From Breznakibacter sp047600785 (GTDB taxonomy: Bacteria > Bacteroidota > Bacteroidia > Bacteroidales > Marinilabiliaceae), in NCBI GenBank assembly GCA_047600785.1, contig JASGKH010000002.1, forward strand, positions 3,348,001-3,412,000: 64,000 bases of DNA, written 5' to 3'. A program made the position numbers and the translations under genes. Positions 1 to 10,600 of this stretch are shown here, piece by piece. Each line of letters opens with the position of its first letter. Position 1 is the stretch's first letter. The notes beneath the pieces are model-generated. The model had not been told where the DNA came from. It saw only the letters and a program-made list of their open reading frames with translations, and did no database searches.

Positions 1-1
1 G

Positions 2-340
2 GAAAACGCACAAAAGCCTTTGTCTTCCAAAGAGATCGAAGAGAAAATGGGTGCCGGAACCGACCGGGTTACCGTATACCGGACACTCAAAATGTTTGTA
101 GATAAAGGTTTGCTCCACCGTATCGATATATCGGATTCGCTTACCGCCTATCGGTTGGCATCGGATGGAGAAAACCCCGAGCACGTGCATTTCCACTGCA
201 CCGAATGCCATCAGGTATATTGCATGCCCCAATTGCCTGTTGCCCAACCCAATTTGCCAGAGGGATTTGCCCCTCTCCGTAACCGTTTAGTCGTGGACGG
301 CAAATGCAACCGTTGCAACACCCCAAAAAGCTGTCGATAA
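2..340 (+). CDS. Fur/Zur-family metal-responsive repressor (5' end cut by window edge)
   Basis: DNA-binding metalloregulator of the Fur superfamily. The frame is open to the left edge, so the N-terminus is missing; a TTG at 20 is not a convincing start. What remains has the winged-helix recognition segment (DRVTVYRTLKMF, where VYRTL is typical of the family), then the metal-binding dimerization half with HVHFHC, a CTEC pair and a C-terminal CNRC pair that would hold a structural zinc. The next three genes encode a ZnuACB-type zinc importer starting 16 bp downstream, so a zinc-sensing (Zur) role in the same operon is the best inference. A Fur or PerR role cannot be excluded without the N-terminal half. 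Confidence 0.85.
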   Translation, partial: ENAQKPLSSKEIEEKMGAGTDRVTVYRTLKMFVDKGLLHRIDISDSLTAYRLASDGENPEHVHFHCTECHQVYCMPQLPVAQPNLPEGFAPLRNRLVVDGKCNRCNTPKSCR

Positions 341-356
341 TTTACATAACCGCAAT

Positions 357-1232
357 ATGAATAAAGCAATTTTCGTTGCCATACCGACTCTCGTCGTGTT
401 GAGCTGCCATGGCCCGGCCAGGCAAAACAACACACAATCCGTCAATGTAAGCATTGCCCCCCAAAAGTTTTTGATAGACAGGATTTCGGAAGGGAAATAC
501 AATGTAAACGTCGTGGTAAAAGCCGGCCAAAACCACGAGACCTATGAACCGACACCTCAGCAGATGGTCCAACTGGAGCAGGCAGGGCTGTATTTAATGC
601 TTTGCAAGGACGGGTTTGACCAGATATGGGCCCAAAACATCCAGCAACGTAACCCCGCCATGGAGGTCGTTGATTTGTCGGAAGGCGTTCCCCTGCTCGA
701 AACCCATTACGAATGTGGCGACCACGACCATGGCCATCACCACCATGCCTCAGATCCCCATTTATGGATCTCGCCATCGACCATGAAAGAATTAGCCGGC
801 AATACGTACCTGGCACTTGTCCGGTATTTCCCAAACGACAGCATTGCACTGACCAAAGGATATGGGCACTTAAAGGCCGATATCGACCACATGGACAGCT
901 TATACAGGGCCAGCCTGCAACCATTGCCGCACAGGGCATTTATGATATATCACCCTGTAATGGGCTATGTGGCCCGAGATTACGGATTGCAACAGCTACC
1001 GATCGAGATCGAAGGGAAAGAGCCCTCGGTGAACGACATAAAACAGCTAATTGCCAACGCGAGAGGGCAAAATGCAAAGGTGATATTCATCCAACAGGAA
1101 TACGATACCCGCAACGCCCAGCTAATCGCCGACGAGACCGGGTTAGCCATCGAGACCATCCACCCAATGAACGAAGATTGGCTGACGGAAACCCAACTTA
1201 CCCTGAACAAACTGATCCAAGCGCTAAAATGA
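357..1232 (+). CDS. znuA: Zinc ABC transporter substrate-binding lipoprotein (ZnuA-like)
   Basis: Periplasmic metal-binding component of a cluster A-I zinc/manganese ABC importer, 291 aa. The N-terminus is a lipoprotein signal with a VLSC lipobox (Cys17). A histidine-rich segment, residues 122-130 (D-H-D-H-G-H-H-H-H), is the flexible metal-capture loop typical of ZnuA rather than of manganese binders. The family metal ligands are plausible in DPHLWISP, in YHPVMGY and near the C-terminus. The stop codon overlaps the start of the ATPase gene (ATGA), indicating translational coupling. Membership in the Zur-led operon supports zinc as substrate. Confidence 0.93.
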   Translation: MNKAIFVAIPTLVVLSCHGPARQNNTQSVNVSIAPQKFLIDRISEGKYNVNVVVKAGQNHETYEPTPQQMVQLEQAGLYLMLCKDGFDQIWAQNIQQRNPAMEVVDLSEGVPLLETHYECGDHDHGHHHHASDPHLWISPSTMKELAGNTYLALVRYFPNDSIALTKGYGHLKADIDHMDSLYRASLQPLPHRAFMIYHPVMGYVARDYGLQQLPIEIEGKEPSVNDIKQLIANARGQNAKVIFIQQEYDTRNAQLIADETGLAIETIHPMNEDWLTETQLTLNKLIQALK

Positions 1233-1978
1233 GCCACATCCCTTTACTCAAACTCTCTCAAATAGATGCAGGCTACCATGGCAATCTGGTACTAAAGGGC
1301 ATCGATTTCGACGTGTACCCAAATGATTTTGTGGGCATTATAGGGCCTAACGGAGGCGGCAAGACTACTTTGCTCAAAATCATCCTTGGGCTGATGCAAC
1401 CTCTACGGGGAACCGTCGAATTTCCCTCTATGCCCAATGGGGTGAAGGGCATTGGTTATCTCCCGCAAATCAGCCAGTTCGACACACATTTCCCCATTAC
1501 GGTGAGAGAAGTGGTGCTGTCGGGATTGATGTCGCAGAAAAAATTATGGCAACGGTTCACGCCCGATGACGAACAAAATGCGTCAAAGCTAATGGAGATG
1601 ACCGGCATTCTGCCACTTGCACAAAAACCGATCGGCGAAACATCGGGCGGACAACGGCAAAGGGCTTTACTTTGCCGCGCCCTGATCCACGCTCCAAAAT
1701 TGTTGGTGCTCGACGAACCGAACACCTATGTGGACAAAACGTTCGAGGGTGAACTATACGCCCTGTTGCAAGAGTTGAACCAGCAGATGGCTATAGTATT
1801 GGTGTCACACGATGTGGGCATCGTCTCGTCAGTGGTAAAAAGCATTGCCTGCGTCAACGGCACATTACATTATCATCCGTCACCCAAAATCACGCCCGAA
1901 ATATTGAAACACTATAACTGCCCGGTGGAGATAGTATCCCACGGCACCATCCCGCACCGCGTACTAAAAACCCACTGA
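1229..1978 (+). CDS. znuC: Zinc ABC transporter ATP-binding protein (ZnuC-like)
   Basis: Cytoplasmic ATPase of the zinc importer, 249 aa. Walker A is GPNGGGKTT, the ABC signature SGGQRQR, and Walker B LLVLDEP, followed by a switch histidine in LVSHD. The start is taken at ATG 1229, which overlaps the stop of the binding-protein gene. The same frame stays open far upstream, but that part runs antisense-like through the binding-protein gene and is not coding. The permease gene follows after 3 bp. Confidence 0.94.
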   Translation: MSHIPLLKLSQIDAGYHGNLVLKGIDFDVYPNDFVGIIGPNGGGKTTLLKIILGLMQPLRGTVEFPSMPNGVKGIGYLPQISQFDTHFPITVREVVLSGLMSQKKLWQRFTPDDEQNASKLMEMTGILPLAQKPIGETSGGQRQRALLCRALIHAPKLLVLDEPNTYVDKTFEGELYALLQELNQQMAIVLVSHDVGIVSSVVKSIACVNGTLHYHPSPKITPEILKHYNCPVEIVSHGTIPHRVLKTH

Positions 1979-1981
1979 CCC

Positions 1982-2833
1982 ATGCAACAACTCGTCGAAT
2001 TATTTGGATACCAGTTCTTCACACACGCTTTCATCGGCATCCTTCTTACCGGTATCGCATCAGGGTTTATCGGTACTTACATCGTTGCGCGAAAAATGGT
2101 GTTCGTGACCGATGGCGTGACCCATGCCTCTTTCGGCGGTATTGGCATTGCATACTATTTGGGGCTCCCCCCGTTTTTGGGCGCAGTACTGTTTGGCGTA
2201 GCAACAGCATTGGGTATTGAATGGGCCCACAAAAAGGGAAACATCCGCGAAGATAGCGCAATTGCCATCCTTTGGTCAATGGGCATGGCCGTGGGCGTTT
2301 TGTTCGTGTACCTTACGCCGGGCTACACACCCAACCTGATGAGTTTTCTTTTCGGCAATATCCTTAACATCACCTCGACCGATTTGTGGGCCATGGCCAC
2401 GGTAGTAACCGTGACCGGGACCTTCTTTCTTGTGTTTTTCCATCCGTTGCTCTATTCGGCCTTCGATCCAGAGTTTTCAAAAGCCGCAGGACTGCCCGTG
2501 CAAGCCATCCGCTACGTGATGATGGTATTGATTGCCCTTACGGTGGTATTCAGCATCAAAATTGCAGGCATCATTCTGGTATTGTCCATCTTTACCATTC
2601 CACAGGCCATTGCCGGCATTTTCGTGCATCGTTTCGGAAGAATCATTCCATTATCGATGCTCTTTGCTTTTCTGGGAGGATGCGGGGGGCTGGCCACATC
2701 GTACTTTGCCGATATCCCATCAGGCGCAGCCATCATTATCGTATTGGTATCGATGTGGTTGTTGGCCAAAGGGGCTGACCGGGTACGGAGATGTATCGTC
2801 TCAGGCACCGCTGTCGCCCGGGCTGGCCAATAA
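1982..2833 (+). CDS. znuB: Zinc ABC transporter permease (ZnuB-like)
   Basis: Integral membrane permease of the ABC-3 family, 283 aa, with about eight hydrophobic segments (for example the stretches around residues 15-35, 55-75, 90-110, 130-150, 175-210 and 220-265). It is the last gene of the regulator-znuACB unit, starting 3 bp after znuC. Its 3' end overlaps the 3' end of the convergent ispD by 33 bp, so there is no room for a separate intergenic terminator. Confidence 0.92.
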   Translation: MQQLVELFGYQFFTHAFIGILLTGIASGFIGTYIVARKMVFVTDGVTHASFGGIGIAYYLGLPPFLGAVLFGVATALGIEWAHKKGNIREDSAIAILWSMGMAVGVLFVYLTPGYTPNLMSFLFGNILNITSTDLWAMATVVTVTGTFFLVFFHPLLYSAFDPEFSKAAGLPVQAIRYVMMVLIALTVVFSIKIAGIILVLSIFTIPQAIAGIFVHRFGRIIPLSMLFAFLGGCGGLATSYFADIPSGAAIIIVLVSMWLLAKGADRVRRCIVSGTAVARAGQ

Positions 2834-3484
2834 CGCTCCGGCAAGCAGCAAATCGAACGGTGTGGTAATCTTTACATTCTCCCGGTTCCCGTCGACCAGG
2901 TTGATCACAAAACCTGCCTTTTCTACCACACTGGCATCATCGGTAAACAATGGATCATAAGGTAATTCATAAGCCGCACTGATTTGTTCCCACCGAAATA
3001 CTTGTGGAGTTTGCACCAATTTAAACACATTTCGGTCGACGGCAATACTCCCGTCGGACAGTACCTGACGGATCGACTCTACAGGTTGCACCACGGGAAT
3101 GGCATTGCCCCGCAAAGCTGCCCCCTCGAAGCAACGACGTATGGTATCAGCCGACACAAAAGGCCTTACCCCATCGTGCACCGCCACCAACGAACGGGGC
3201 TGCACCTGCGCCAGCCCATTTTTCACGCTATGGAAACGTGTTTCACCGCCAAGCGCCGTCAAATGGGGTACTTCAAAATGATATTGACGGCACAAGCCAT
3301 TCCAATAACCAATCTGAAGCTGCGGCAATACCAACACAATGTGCATGGCAGCATCTACCCGGTAGAACGATTCAAGGGTATGCATGAGGATTGGTTTACC
3401 GCCAATGGGGAGAAATTGTTTGGGAACATCGTGCCCCATGCGCAATCCGCTACCGCCCGCAACCACAATGACTGATTTTTTCAT
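2801..3484 (-). CDS. ispD: 2-C-methyl-D-erythritol 4-phosphate cytidylyltransferase
   Basis: Third step of the MEP isoprenoid pathway: CTP plus methylerythritol phosphate gives CDP-methylerythritol. The 227 aa length is normal for the family. Visible motifs are the nucleotide-binding N-terminus (VVAGGSGLRMG followed by PKQF), the VHDGVRPF segment with the substrate-binding Asp and Arg, VQTPQVF, and the C-terminal TDDASVVE. It is a cytosolic homodimer in the family. It is convergent with znuB and overlaps it by 33 bp. Confidence 0.95.
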   Translation of the reverse strand: MKKSVIVVAGGSGLRMGHDVPKQFLPIGGKPILMHTLESFYRVDAAMHIVLVLPQLQIGYWNGLCRQYHFEVPHLTALGGETRFHSVKNGLAQVQPRSLVAVHDGVRPFVSADTIRRCFEGAALRGNAIPVVQPVESIRQVLSDGSIAVDRNVFKLVQTPQVFRWEQISAAYELPYDPLFTDDASVVEKAGFVINLVDGNRENVKITTPFDLLLAGALLASPGDSGA

Positions 3485-3576
3485 GTCGGTTTACTTGTCC
3501 GATATTAAGTTTCAAATAACTTTATCGACTGTTTTATCCACTGGCCACGAAGTTAACTTTAAACACAAAAACACCA

Positions 3577-4245
3577 ATGGTTCCGCAAAATATCCTTGAT
3601 TTTCTGGCCGCCCTGACGGCCAACAACACCCGAGAATGGTTCAGCGAAAACAAAGCCTGGTACCAACGCGCCAAAGATGAGTTTGAAACCGTGACATTAA
3701 AAACAATTGCACTGGTTCGCGAACTTGATCCATCAGTGGGTTATCTGGCCCCAAACGATTGTACTTTCCGCATCTACCGCGACACCCGCTTCTCGCATGA
3801 CAAACAGCCTTATAAAACCAACATGGGTGTGTTTGTGACACGTGGTGGCAAAAAAAGCCCGTTTGGCGGCTATTATCTCCATCTGGAGCCTGGCGCTTGC
3901 TTCCTATCAGGTGGCATTTACATTCCGGAACCTCGTGTACTGAACGCAGTGAGACAGGAAATTTACCACTTAACCAACGAATACAAACAGATTGTAGAGA
4001 ATCCCAGGTTCAAGGCTGCTTTTGGTCAATTGGACGGCGAAAAGCTAAAGACCGCGCCCAAAGGGTTTGATAAAAACTGGCCCGACATTGAATTGATAAA
4101 ATTCAAATCGTACAATACGACTCACATGCTTTCGGATGCAGAGGTTCTTTCGCCCGCATTTGAGCAAAAAGCCAAAGAACTGTTTGGACTGATGGTCCCG
4201 TTCAACAATTTCCTGAACAGGGTGATCGCAGACCTAGAGGAGTGA
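3577..4245 (+). CDS. DUF2461 (TIGR02453) family protein
   Basis: Conserved protein of unknown function, 222 aa, the normal size for DUF2461. Recognizable family features are the N-terminal NNTREWF segment, the FRIYRDTRFSHDKQPYKTN block, and the GGYYLHLEPG segment. There is no signal peptide or membrane segment, so it is probably cytosolic. It has its own upstream spacer of 92 bp shared with the divergent ispD. No function can be assigned from sequence. Confidence 0.88.
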   Translation: MVPQNILDFLAALTANNTREWFSENKAWYQRAKDEFETVTLKTIALVRELDPSVGYLAPNDCTFRIYRDTRFSHDKQPYKTNMGVFVTRGGKKSPFGGYYLHLEPGACFLSGGIYIPEPRVLNAVRQEIYHLTNEYKQIVENPRFKAAFGQLDGEKLKTAPKGFDKNWPDIELIKFKSYNTTHMLSDAEVLSPAFEQKAKELFGLMVPFNNFLNRVIADLEE

Positions 4246-4288
4246 TTTTCAAAATAAAATCCCATCTATCAAAGATTTGGATGAAATC

Positions 4289-5797
4289 ATGATAAATACT
4301 TCAAGCCCATTTTTCAGAAACCTGATCCAGCAACAACGAAAGGCATATTGGATCATTGGAATTCTTTCATTGTGCTATATATTACTTCCCACAGCCAATT
4401 CAACATGCGACGGCTGGGGGTATGCTGCAGAAATAAAAAATGGCTATAATCTGTTTAGGGCCCATCACCTTCTCTACAACGCCTGGGGATATTTTATTTA
4501 CAAGAGCAGTTCATTTTTAGGAATTGAACCTGACGTGTTAAGCATGATGAAATTCCAAAATGCCATTGCCGCCACATTATCACTTTTTTTTACATGGAGG
4601 ATTTTAAACTTAATTGGGTTCAGCGAAAAATCATCCACCAATTGGGTTTATTTCATGGGCTGTTCCTTTGCAGTAATGCGCTTTGCAACTGAAAACGAAG
4701 CATATATCTTACCTGGATTGTTTTCAATCCTGGCATCATACTGTTTTGTAAAATATCATATCCATAATAAATTTGCATGGATTGTTTTTTCGGGATTTTG
4801 GGCTGCGATAGGATGCTTGTTCCACCAAATCCAAATTTTTTGGCTTATAGCATTACTTGGCGCATTAATTTGGGAAAAAAGATTCAAATCGTCCCTCATT
4901 TACCTGATACCAACATTGATAATCCCGATAGGCTATGTGCTGGTATTGATATTTTATAAACACCAGGATCCCACACTCCCCAACTTGACACGTTTCGTTT
5001 TATCCGATTACGTAGATGGCCCTGCCGATGCTTCGCTGAATTGGACCGTCGCTGTTTTGACGCCGGTTAGTTTCGTCAGAACATTTATTCAGGTACATGG
5101 AATGATCCCCCTATTGGTAAAGACCTCTGTATGGTTTTGGATTGCCATTGCAATTTGCACCGGCCTTTTTGCATCACTATTTACCCTGAAAAAACCTCTT
5201 ATAGAAAAGAAAACACCCTTAAACAATCTACTTCAACAGACACACATCTGGATATTCTTCCTAATTCTTGTCTTTGCCGGTTTCTCACACGGAAATGCAG
5301 AATTTATGGCCTTGCTCCCATTTCTTCTTCCCTTGGTGGTGGAAAGATGGTTTAATATCAATCCCAATGCGGTCGCCCGGATATCAACCATCATGCTTAT
5401 CTGGAACCTGTCATTTGCCATTATCCCCTCTTCAATTTCTTCTTTTTACGACAGTTCACAAATTGTACGTTTCCTAAAGGAAAATCCAAATTCCCTCTTT
5501 TTGGCTGCTGACAGGAACTCGATCGCAAACGAATACGAATATGTTTGGGGTGACACTATTTACCAAAGATTAATCAAACCACCCATAGATGAATGGGTAA
5601 AAAAATATCCTATACAAACAGGTACCGTTATTTATTCGGATGTGGTTGACCGCCCCAATCCAATGAATCGAAACCGTATCGTATCGGACCTTTCATTTAT
5701 CGAATCATTCGAAACAAAACAACCCATTTATCAACTCAATGGCTTACTTGGCACGTATTCCATTTATGAACTGGAATTCATCGATCACAATAAATAA
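4289..5797 (+). CDS. Polytopic membrane protein, glycosyltransferase-C-like topology
   Basis: About 502 aa with ten or so hydrophobic segments. The start is placed at ATG 4289; a TTG at 4277 in the same frame would add four residues. The first loop after the first membrane segment carries acidic residues (TCDGWGYAAEI), and the soluble C-terminal tail of about 100 residues follows the last membrane segment, a layout seen in dolichyl-phosphate-sugar-dependent (GT-C type) transferases. I do not see a decisive GT39/GT83 motif, so the enzymatic role is only suggested. Codon usage is visibly more AT-rich than in the flanking genes, which hints at transfer or relaxed selection. Confidence 0.7.
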   Translation: MINTSSPFFRNLIQQQRKAYWIIGILSLCYILLPTANSTCDGWGYAAEIKNGYNLFRAHHLLYNAWGYFIYKSSSFLGIEPDVLSMMKFQNAIAATLSLFFTWRILNLIGFSEKSSTNWVYFMGCSFAVMRFATENEAYILPGLFSILASYCFVKYHIHNKFAWIVFSGFWAAIGCLFHQIQIFWLIALLGALIWEKRFKSSLIYLIPTLIIPIGYVLVLIFYKHQDPTLPNLTRFVLSDYVDGPADASLNWTVAVLTPVSFVRTFIQVHGMIPLLVKTSVWFWIAIAICTGLFASLFTLKKPLIEKKTPLNNLLQQTHIWIFFLILVFAGFSHGNAEFMALLPFLLPLVVERWFNINPNAVARISTIMLIWNLSFAIIPSSISSFYDSSQIVRFLKENPNSLFLAADRNSIANEYEYVWGDTIYQRLIKPPIDEWVKKYPIQTGTVIYSDVVDRPNPMNRNRIVSDLSFIESFETKQPIYQLNGLLGTYSIYELEFIDHNK

Positions 5798-5803
5798 CGC
5801 CTA

Positions 5804-7432
5804 TCAAACATTGTACACAAACCGCTTGATACTCCTTTTGGGGGTCTTTTCAAACTCTTCCGGGAAAAGGGTAACCTTCGAAAGGTTTTGATAGGCCGGC
5901 AAAATCTTGTTGGCCTCCGATTTTATTTCCTGTAGTTTATTTTCCAGCTGTTGTTCGCTTAATCCCAGCGAATCGGCCATTTCGAAGTCGGGATATATAA
6001 GCGCCTCCAGCCTTCCGTCACCCATGTCGCGAACCAAACTTTCCTGCACCAGGTCCATGCTGTTGAGCAACGCCTCTATCTCTTCAGGGTAGATGTTTTG
6101 TCCCGATGCGCCAAGGATCATGCTTTTGCTACGTCCTTTTATAAAAATGAAATCATCACCGTCGGCAATACCTAAATCGCCGGTATGAAGCCAGCCGTCT
6201 TCGTCAAAAATTTCCCTGGTTGCATCAGGGTTCTTGTAATACCCAAGCATTAAGTTATCCCCTTTCACACAAATCTCGCCCACTTTTGTGACCGGGTCGG
6301 GATGATCAATACGCACATGCATGCGATGGACCACCTTTCCGGCCGAACGCAGTTTGGTGGTTAGGGCCGGTGCGTAGCTGATCAACGGTCCACACTCGGT
6401 CATACCGTACCCAACGGTCAATGGAAACCCAATTTTGTGAAGGAATTCCTCCACGTCGTGGTTCAGGGCCGCACCTCCCACTATCATTTCACGGAATTCA
6501 CCGCCAAACGTGCCAACCAACTTGTGGCGGATCTTGGCGTGCACCAATTTATTGACCAACGGTATTCTAAGTATCGCGGCCACGGTCCCTTTTTCAACGA
6601 TGGGATGGATGTTTTTCTTGAAAATCTTTTCCAGAATCAATGGAACCGACAAGATCAAATGTGGCTTTACTGCCTGGAATGCTTCGATGATGATACGTGG
6701 CGAAGGTGTTTTGCTGATGAACGTAATATGCACCCCAACGGTAAATGGCCATAGGAACTCGAACAAACACCCATAGGCATGCGCCAAAGGAAGAAACGAC
6801 ACCATCCGGTCGCCCGCTTTTATGTCGAACGAATCGCGGGCAAACTGCACGTTCGACCAAATACTCCGGTGAGGCAGCATCACCCCTTTGCTAAATCCGG
6901 AAGTCCCAGATGTGTATGACAACACCATCATCTCTTCAGCACCAACCCCGGCAAGTTTCAATTCGCCTGTGGGGGCCTGGTTTATGGCTTCCCATGTCGA
7001 TTTTAGTCCCTTATGGTTTTCACACAACACGTTAAAGTCAGGCAACGACAAAATTCCTTTAATGTGAGGCATTTTATCATGGTCAAACTTATCGAACTGC
7101 AAATCGGTCGCAAACAAGAACAGTGCCCCCGAATGATTGACGATGTGTTGGATATCGTTGGCACTAAAGTCATGCAAAATAGGGACCACTACAGCTCCAT
7201 ACGACACCACGGAAAGGTAAGAGATAGCCCACGCAGACATGTTACGGCCCACAATGGCTATTCGATCTCCTTTAGAGATACCTATCCTGTGGTACAGCTC
7301 ATGCAACCTGCTTATTTGATCGCCAACCTGCTTATAGGTATATACATCACCCAAATAATCGGAAAATGCATTTAGGTTTTGATTATTTACTATTGCATTG
7401 GACATCAAATCGATATATCCGTTGTTTTCCAT
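5804..7432 (-). CDS. AMP-dependent synthetase/ligase (long-chain acyl-CoA synthetase-like)
   Basis: Adenylate-forming enzyme, 542 aa, that would activate a carboxylic acid with ATP and transfer it to CoA. The phosphate-binding loop is SYTSGTSGFSKGV, followed by the VGYGMTECGP segment, the GWLHTGDLG motif with the ribose-binding Asp, and a C-terminal KTPKRSIKR segment where the catalytic lysine sits. This resembles Bacteroidota FadD-like ligases of somewhat short length. Substrate chain length cannot be read from the sequence. Divergent from dnaE across a 263-bp spacer. Confidence 0.9.
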   Translation of the reverse strand: MENNGYIDLMSNAIVNNQNLNAFSDYLGDVYTYKQVGDQISRLHELYHRIGISKGDRIAIVGRNMSAWAISYLSVVSYGAVVVPILHDFSANDIQHIVNHSGALFLFATDLQFDKFDHDKMPHIKGILSLPDFNVLCENHKGLKSTWEAINQAPTGELKLAGVGAEEMMVLSYTSGTSGFSKGVMLPHRSIWSNVQFARDSFDIKAGDRMVSFLPLAHAYGCLFEFLWPFTVGVHITFISKTPSPRIIIEAFQAVKPHLILSVPLILEKIFKKNIHPIVEKGTVAAILRIPLVNKLVHAKIRHKLVGTFGGEFREMIVGGAALNHDVEEFLHKIGFPLTVGYGMTECGPLISYAPALTTKLRSAGKVVHRMHVRIDHPDPVTKVGEICVKGDNLMLGYYKNPDATREIFDEDGWLHTGDLGIADGDDFIFIKGRSKSMILGASGQNIYPEEIEALLNSMDLVQESLVRDMGDGRLEALIYPDFEMADSLGLSEQQLENKLQEIKSEANKILPAYQNLSKVTLFPEEFEKTPKRSIKRFVYNV

Positions 7433-7609
7433 TTTCCCCTTAAATTACGTTAACATTTTTTTGCAAAAAAACCGCCTAATTTAATGCTTTAGGGAATAAG
7501 TTGTACCTGCATTTGTCATGTATCCCATCTTTTAGTCCCCAAACAAGGCGTTGATAAACCTGTTTAAAACCATTTAACCGTTTTAAATGTTTATTGAAAT
7601 CTCTTTTCC

Positions 7610-7617
7610 TATTTTTG
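7610..7617 (+). promoter_or_regulatory. -7 promoter element upstream of dnaE
   Basis: TATTTTTG matches the Bacteroidota -7 consensus TAnnTTTG. It lies about 80 bp before the dnaE start. No clear TTTG is visible at the -33 spacing. Confidence 0.45.
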
Positions 7618-7695
7618 TGGAGTAAGATTTACGGAGTCGCCGCAGACCGATAACCGACCGCATTATTCTGTCAAACAAATACATACAAAATACTT

Positions 7696-10600
7696 ATGGA
7701 TTTTGTCCCTTACGTTCATTTGCATGTCCACTCGCAATACTCCATCCTCGACGGTGCTGCCAGCATCAAAGGTCTTGTCCAGAAAGCCAAAACCGATGGC
7801 ATGCCCGCACTGGCCCTTACCGATCACGGCAACATGTTCGGGATCAAAGAATTTTGGGATGTTTGTAAAAAAGAGGGCATCAAACCCATTTTGGGCTGTG
7901 AAACCTATGTGGCCACCAAAAGCCGTTTAAGCAAGAACAAAGATGAAAAGGAAGACCGGTCGGGAGACCACCTCATCCTCCTGGCCAAAAACCATCAAGG
8001 ATACAAAAACCTGCTCAAGCTTATTTCAATAGCCAATACCGAAGGGTATTATTACAAACCGCGGGTGGACAAAGAAATTCTTGAACTGTACCATGAAGGC
8101 CTTATCGTGACGTCGGCGTGTCTGGGTGGCGAAGTACCTCAGAAAATCATGTCCAACGACCTCGACGGGGCACGTGACACCATCGCGTGGTTCAAACGTG
8201 TGTTTGGTGATGACTACTATCTTGAGCTCCAGCTCCACCCCAACGACGACCCGCGCCTGAGAGCCGAAATATACGACAATCAACGCATGGTAAACGAAGC
8301 AATCATGAACCTTGCCAAAGAGTTCGATGTGAAAGTGGTAGCCACCAACGACGTGCATTTTATCAACGCCGAGGATGCCGACGCACATGATTTGCTCATT
8401 TGCCTTAACACGGGCAAGGACCTTGACGATCCAAACCGGATGCGCTATACCAAACAAGAGTGGTTCAAAACCACCGCGGAGATGAACGCATTGTTCGACC
8501 ATGTACCCACCGCGTTAAGGAATACGGTTGAAATTGCCGAAAAAGTGGAAACGTACGATCTCAATTCAAAGCCTATTATGCCCGACTTTCCACTACCGGA
8601 AGGATTCTCAGACGAAGGTGAATATCTGAAGCACATCACCTATGAAGGGGCGTACAAACGTTATGGCAACCCGCTGCCCGACGACGTGAAGGAGCGTATT
8701 GATTTTGAGCTCAACACCATCATCGGCATGGGTTTTCCAGGTTACTTCCTTATTGTACAGGATTTCATCAATGCTGCGCGCCGCATGGGCGTTCTTGTGG
8801 GTCCGGGACGTGGTTCGGCAGCCGGTGCTGCCGTATCGTACTGCACAGGCATTACCAACGTAGACCCTATAAGGTACGACCTTCTGTTCGAACGTTTTCT
8901 AAACCCCGACCGGATCTCGATGCCCGATGTGGATATTGACTTCGACGACGATGGCCGTCAGTTGGTATTGGACTATGTCACAGATAAATATGGACATGAC
9001 AAAGTTGCCCATATTTGTACGTTTGGTACCATGGCCGCCAAAATGGCCATCCGTGACGTGGCGCGGGTGCTAAAGCTCCCACTTCCCGAGGCCGACCGTT
9101 TGGCCAAGATGGTCCCTGAAACACCTAAAATCACTCTGAAAAAAGCTTATGAGGAGGTGCCCGACCTGGAACGTGAAAAATCGTCGTCCGATCCATTGAT
9201 CGCCAAAACCATCAAATTCGCCGAAACGCTTGAAGGCTCGGTACGTCAAACCGGCGTACATGCCTGTGGCATCCTTATCAGCAAAGATCCGCTCGATGAG
9301 CACATTCCCGTGATGCCCACCAAAGACGAAAATCTTCTCACCACCCAATACGATGGCCGGTTTGTGGAGGCCATCGGGCTGATGAAGATGGACTTTCTGG
9401 GATTGAAAACGCTTTCGATCATCAAAGAAACCCTTGAAAATATCAAGCTCTCCAAAGGGGTTGACGTCGATGTGGACAATATTCCCCCGGACGATATCCA
9501 TACTTTTGAACTCTTTAGCCGTGGGGAAACCACAGCCATTTTCCAGTTTGAATCCCCCGGGATGAAAAAGCACCTCCGTGCGCTTCAGCCTAACCGGTTC
9601 GAGGATTTGGTGGCCATGAACGCTCTTTACCGTCCCGGCCCCATGGAATACATCCCTTCGTTTGTCAACCGTAAGCATGGCAAGGAAGACATAAAATATG
9701 ACCATCCCATGATGGAATCGTACCTGAAAGATACTTACGGGATTACCGTGTATCAGGAACAGGTAATGCTCCAATCGAGGGCATTGGGCAATTTTACCCG
9801 GGGCGACTCCGACACCTTGCGTAAGGCCATGGGTAAAAAGCAAATTGAGGTGATGAACAAGCTCAAAGAGAAATTCCTGAAAGGATGCCTCGACAATCCC
9901 GGATTCATGACAGGTTGTGGCAACGATAAAAAAAAGGCCTCTGACCTTGTAGAGAAAATATGGAAGGATTGGGAAGCTTTTGCCAGCTACGCATTCAACA
10001 AATCGCACTCGGTATGCTACGCCTATGTGGCTTACCAAACCGGCTATTTAAAAGCCCACTACCCGGCCGAGTTTATGGCAGGCGTGTTAAGCTGCAACCT
10101 CAGCGATATCACCAAAATCACCAACTTCATGGAAGAGTGCAAACTCATGGGGTTGAACGTATTGGGGCCGGACGTGAACGAATCGTTCAAGAAATTCACC
10201 GTTAACAAAAACGGAGCGGTACGTTTTGGCATGGCAGGGATTAAAGGCGTGGGCGAAGGTGCAGTGGAAGAAATCATCAATGAACGCCAGAAGAACGGTC
10301 CTTACAAAGACATTTTCGATTTTGTGCAACGGGTCAATCTGACCACCGTCAACAAAAAGAACCTCGAAGCCCTGTCATCGGCCGGTGCGTTCGATAATTT
10401 GGGCAATATACATCGCGCGCAGTTTTTTGCATCGGCCGGCAATGACGACGTGTCGTTCATCGAGTACCTGATCCGCTACGGCAACCGTTACCAAACCGAC
10501 AAATCATCGAACCAGAACTCGTTGTTCGGTGCCTTGGGCGGTAGTGCGGTTGAGATAAAGAAACCCGACATCCCGCGTTGCGAAGAATTTTCGACCCTCG

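Noticed and set aside
713..1228. Upstream extension of the znuC reading frame
   Set aside because: It runs through the zinc-binding protein gene in another frame and reads low-complexity Arg/Pro/Ser sequence; the ATG at 1229 has the family N-terminus.
9070..10038. Long open frame antisense to dnaE
   Set aside because: It lies wholly within dnaE and has no recognisable protein features; the dnaE frame is well supported.
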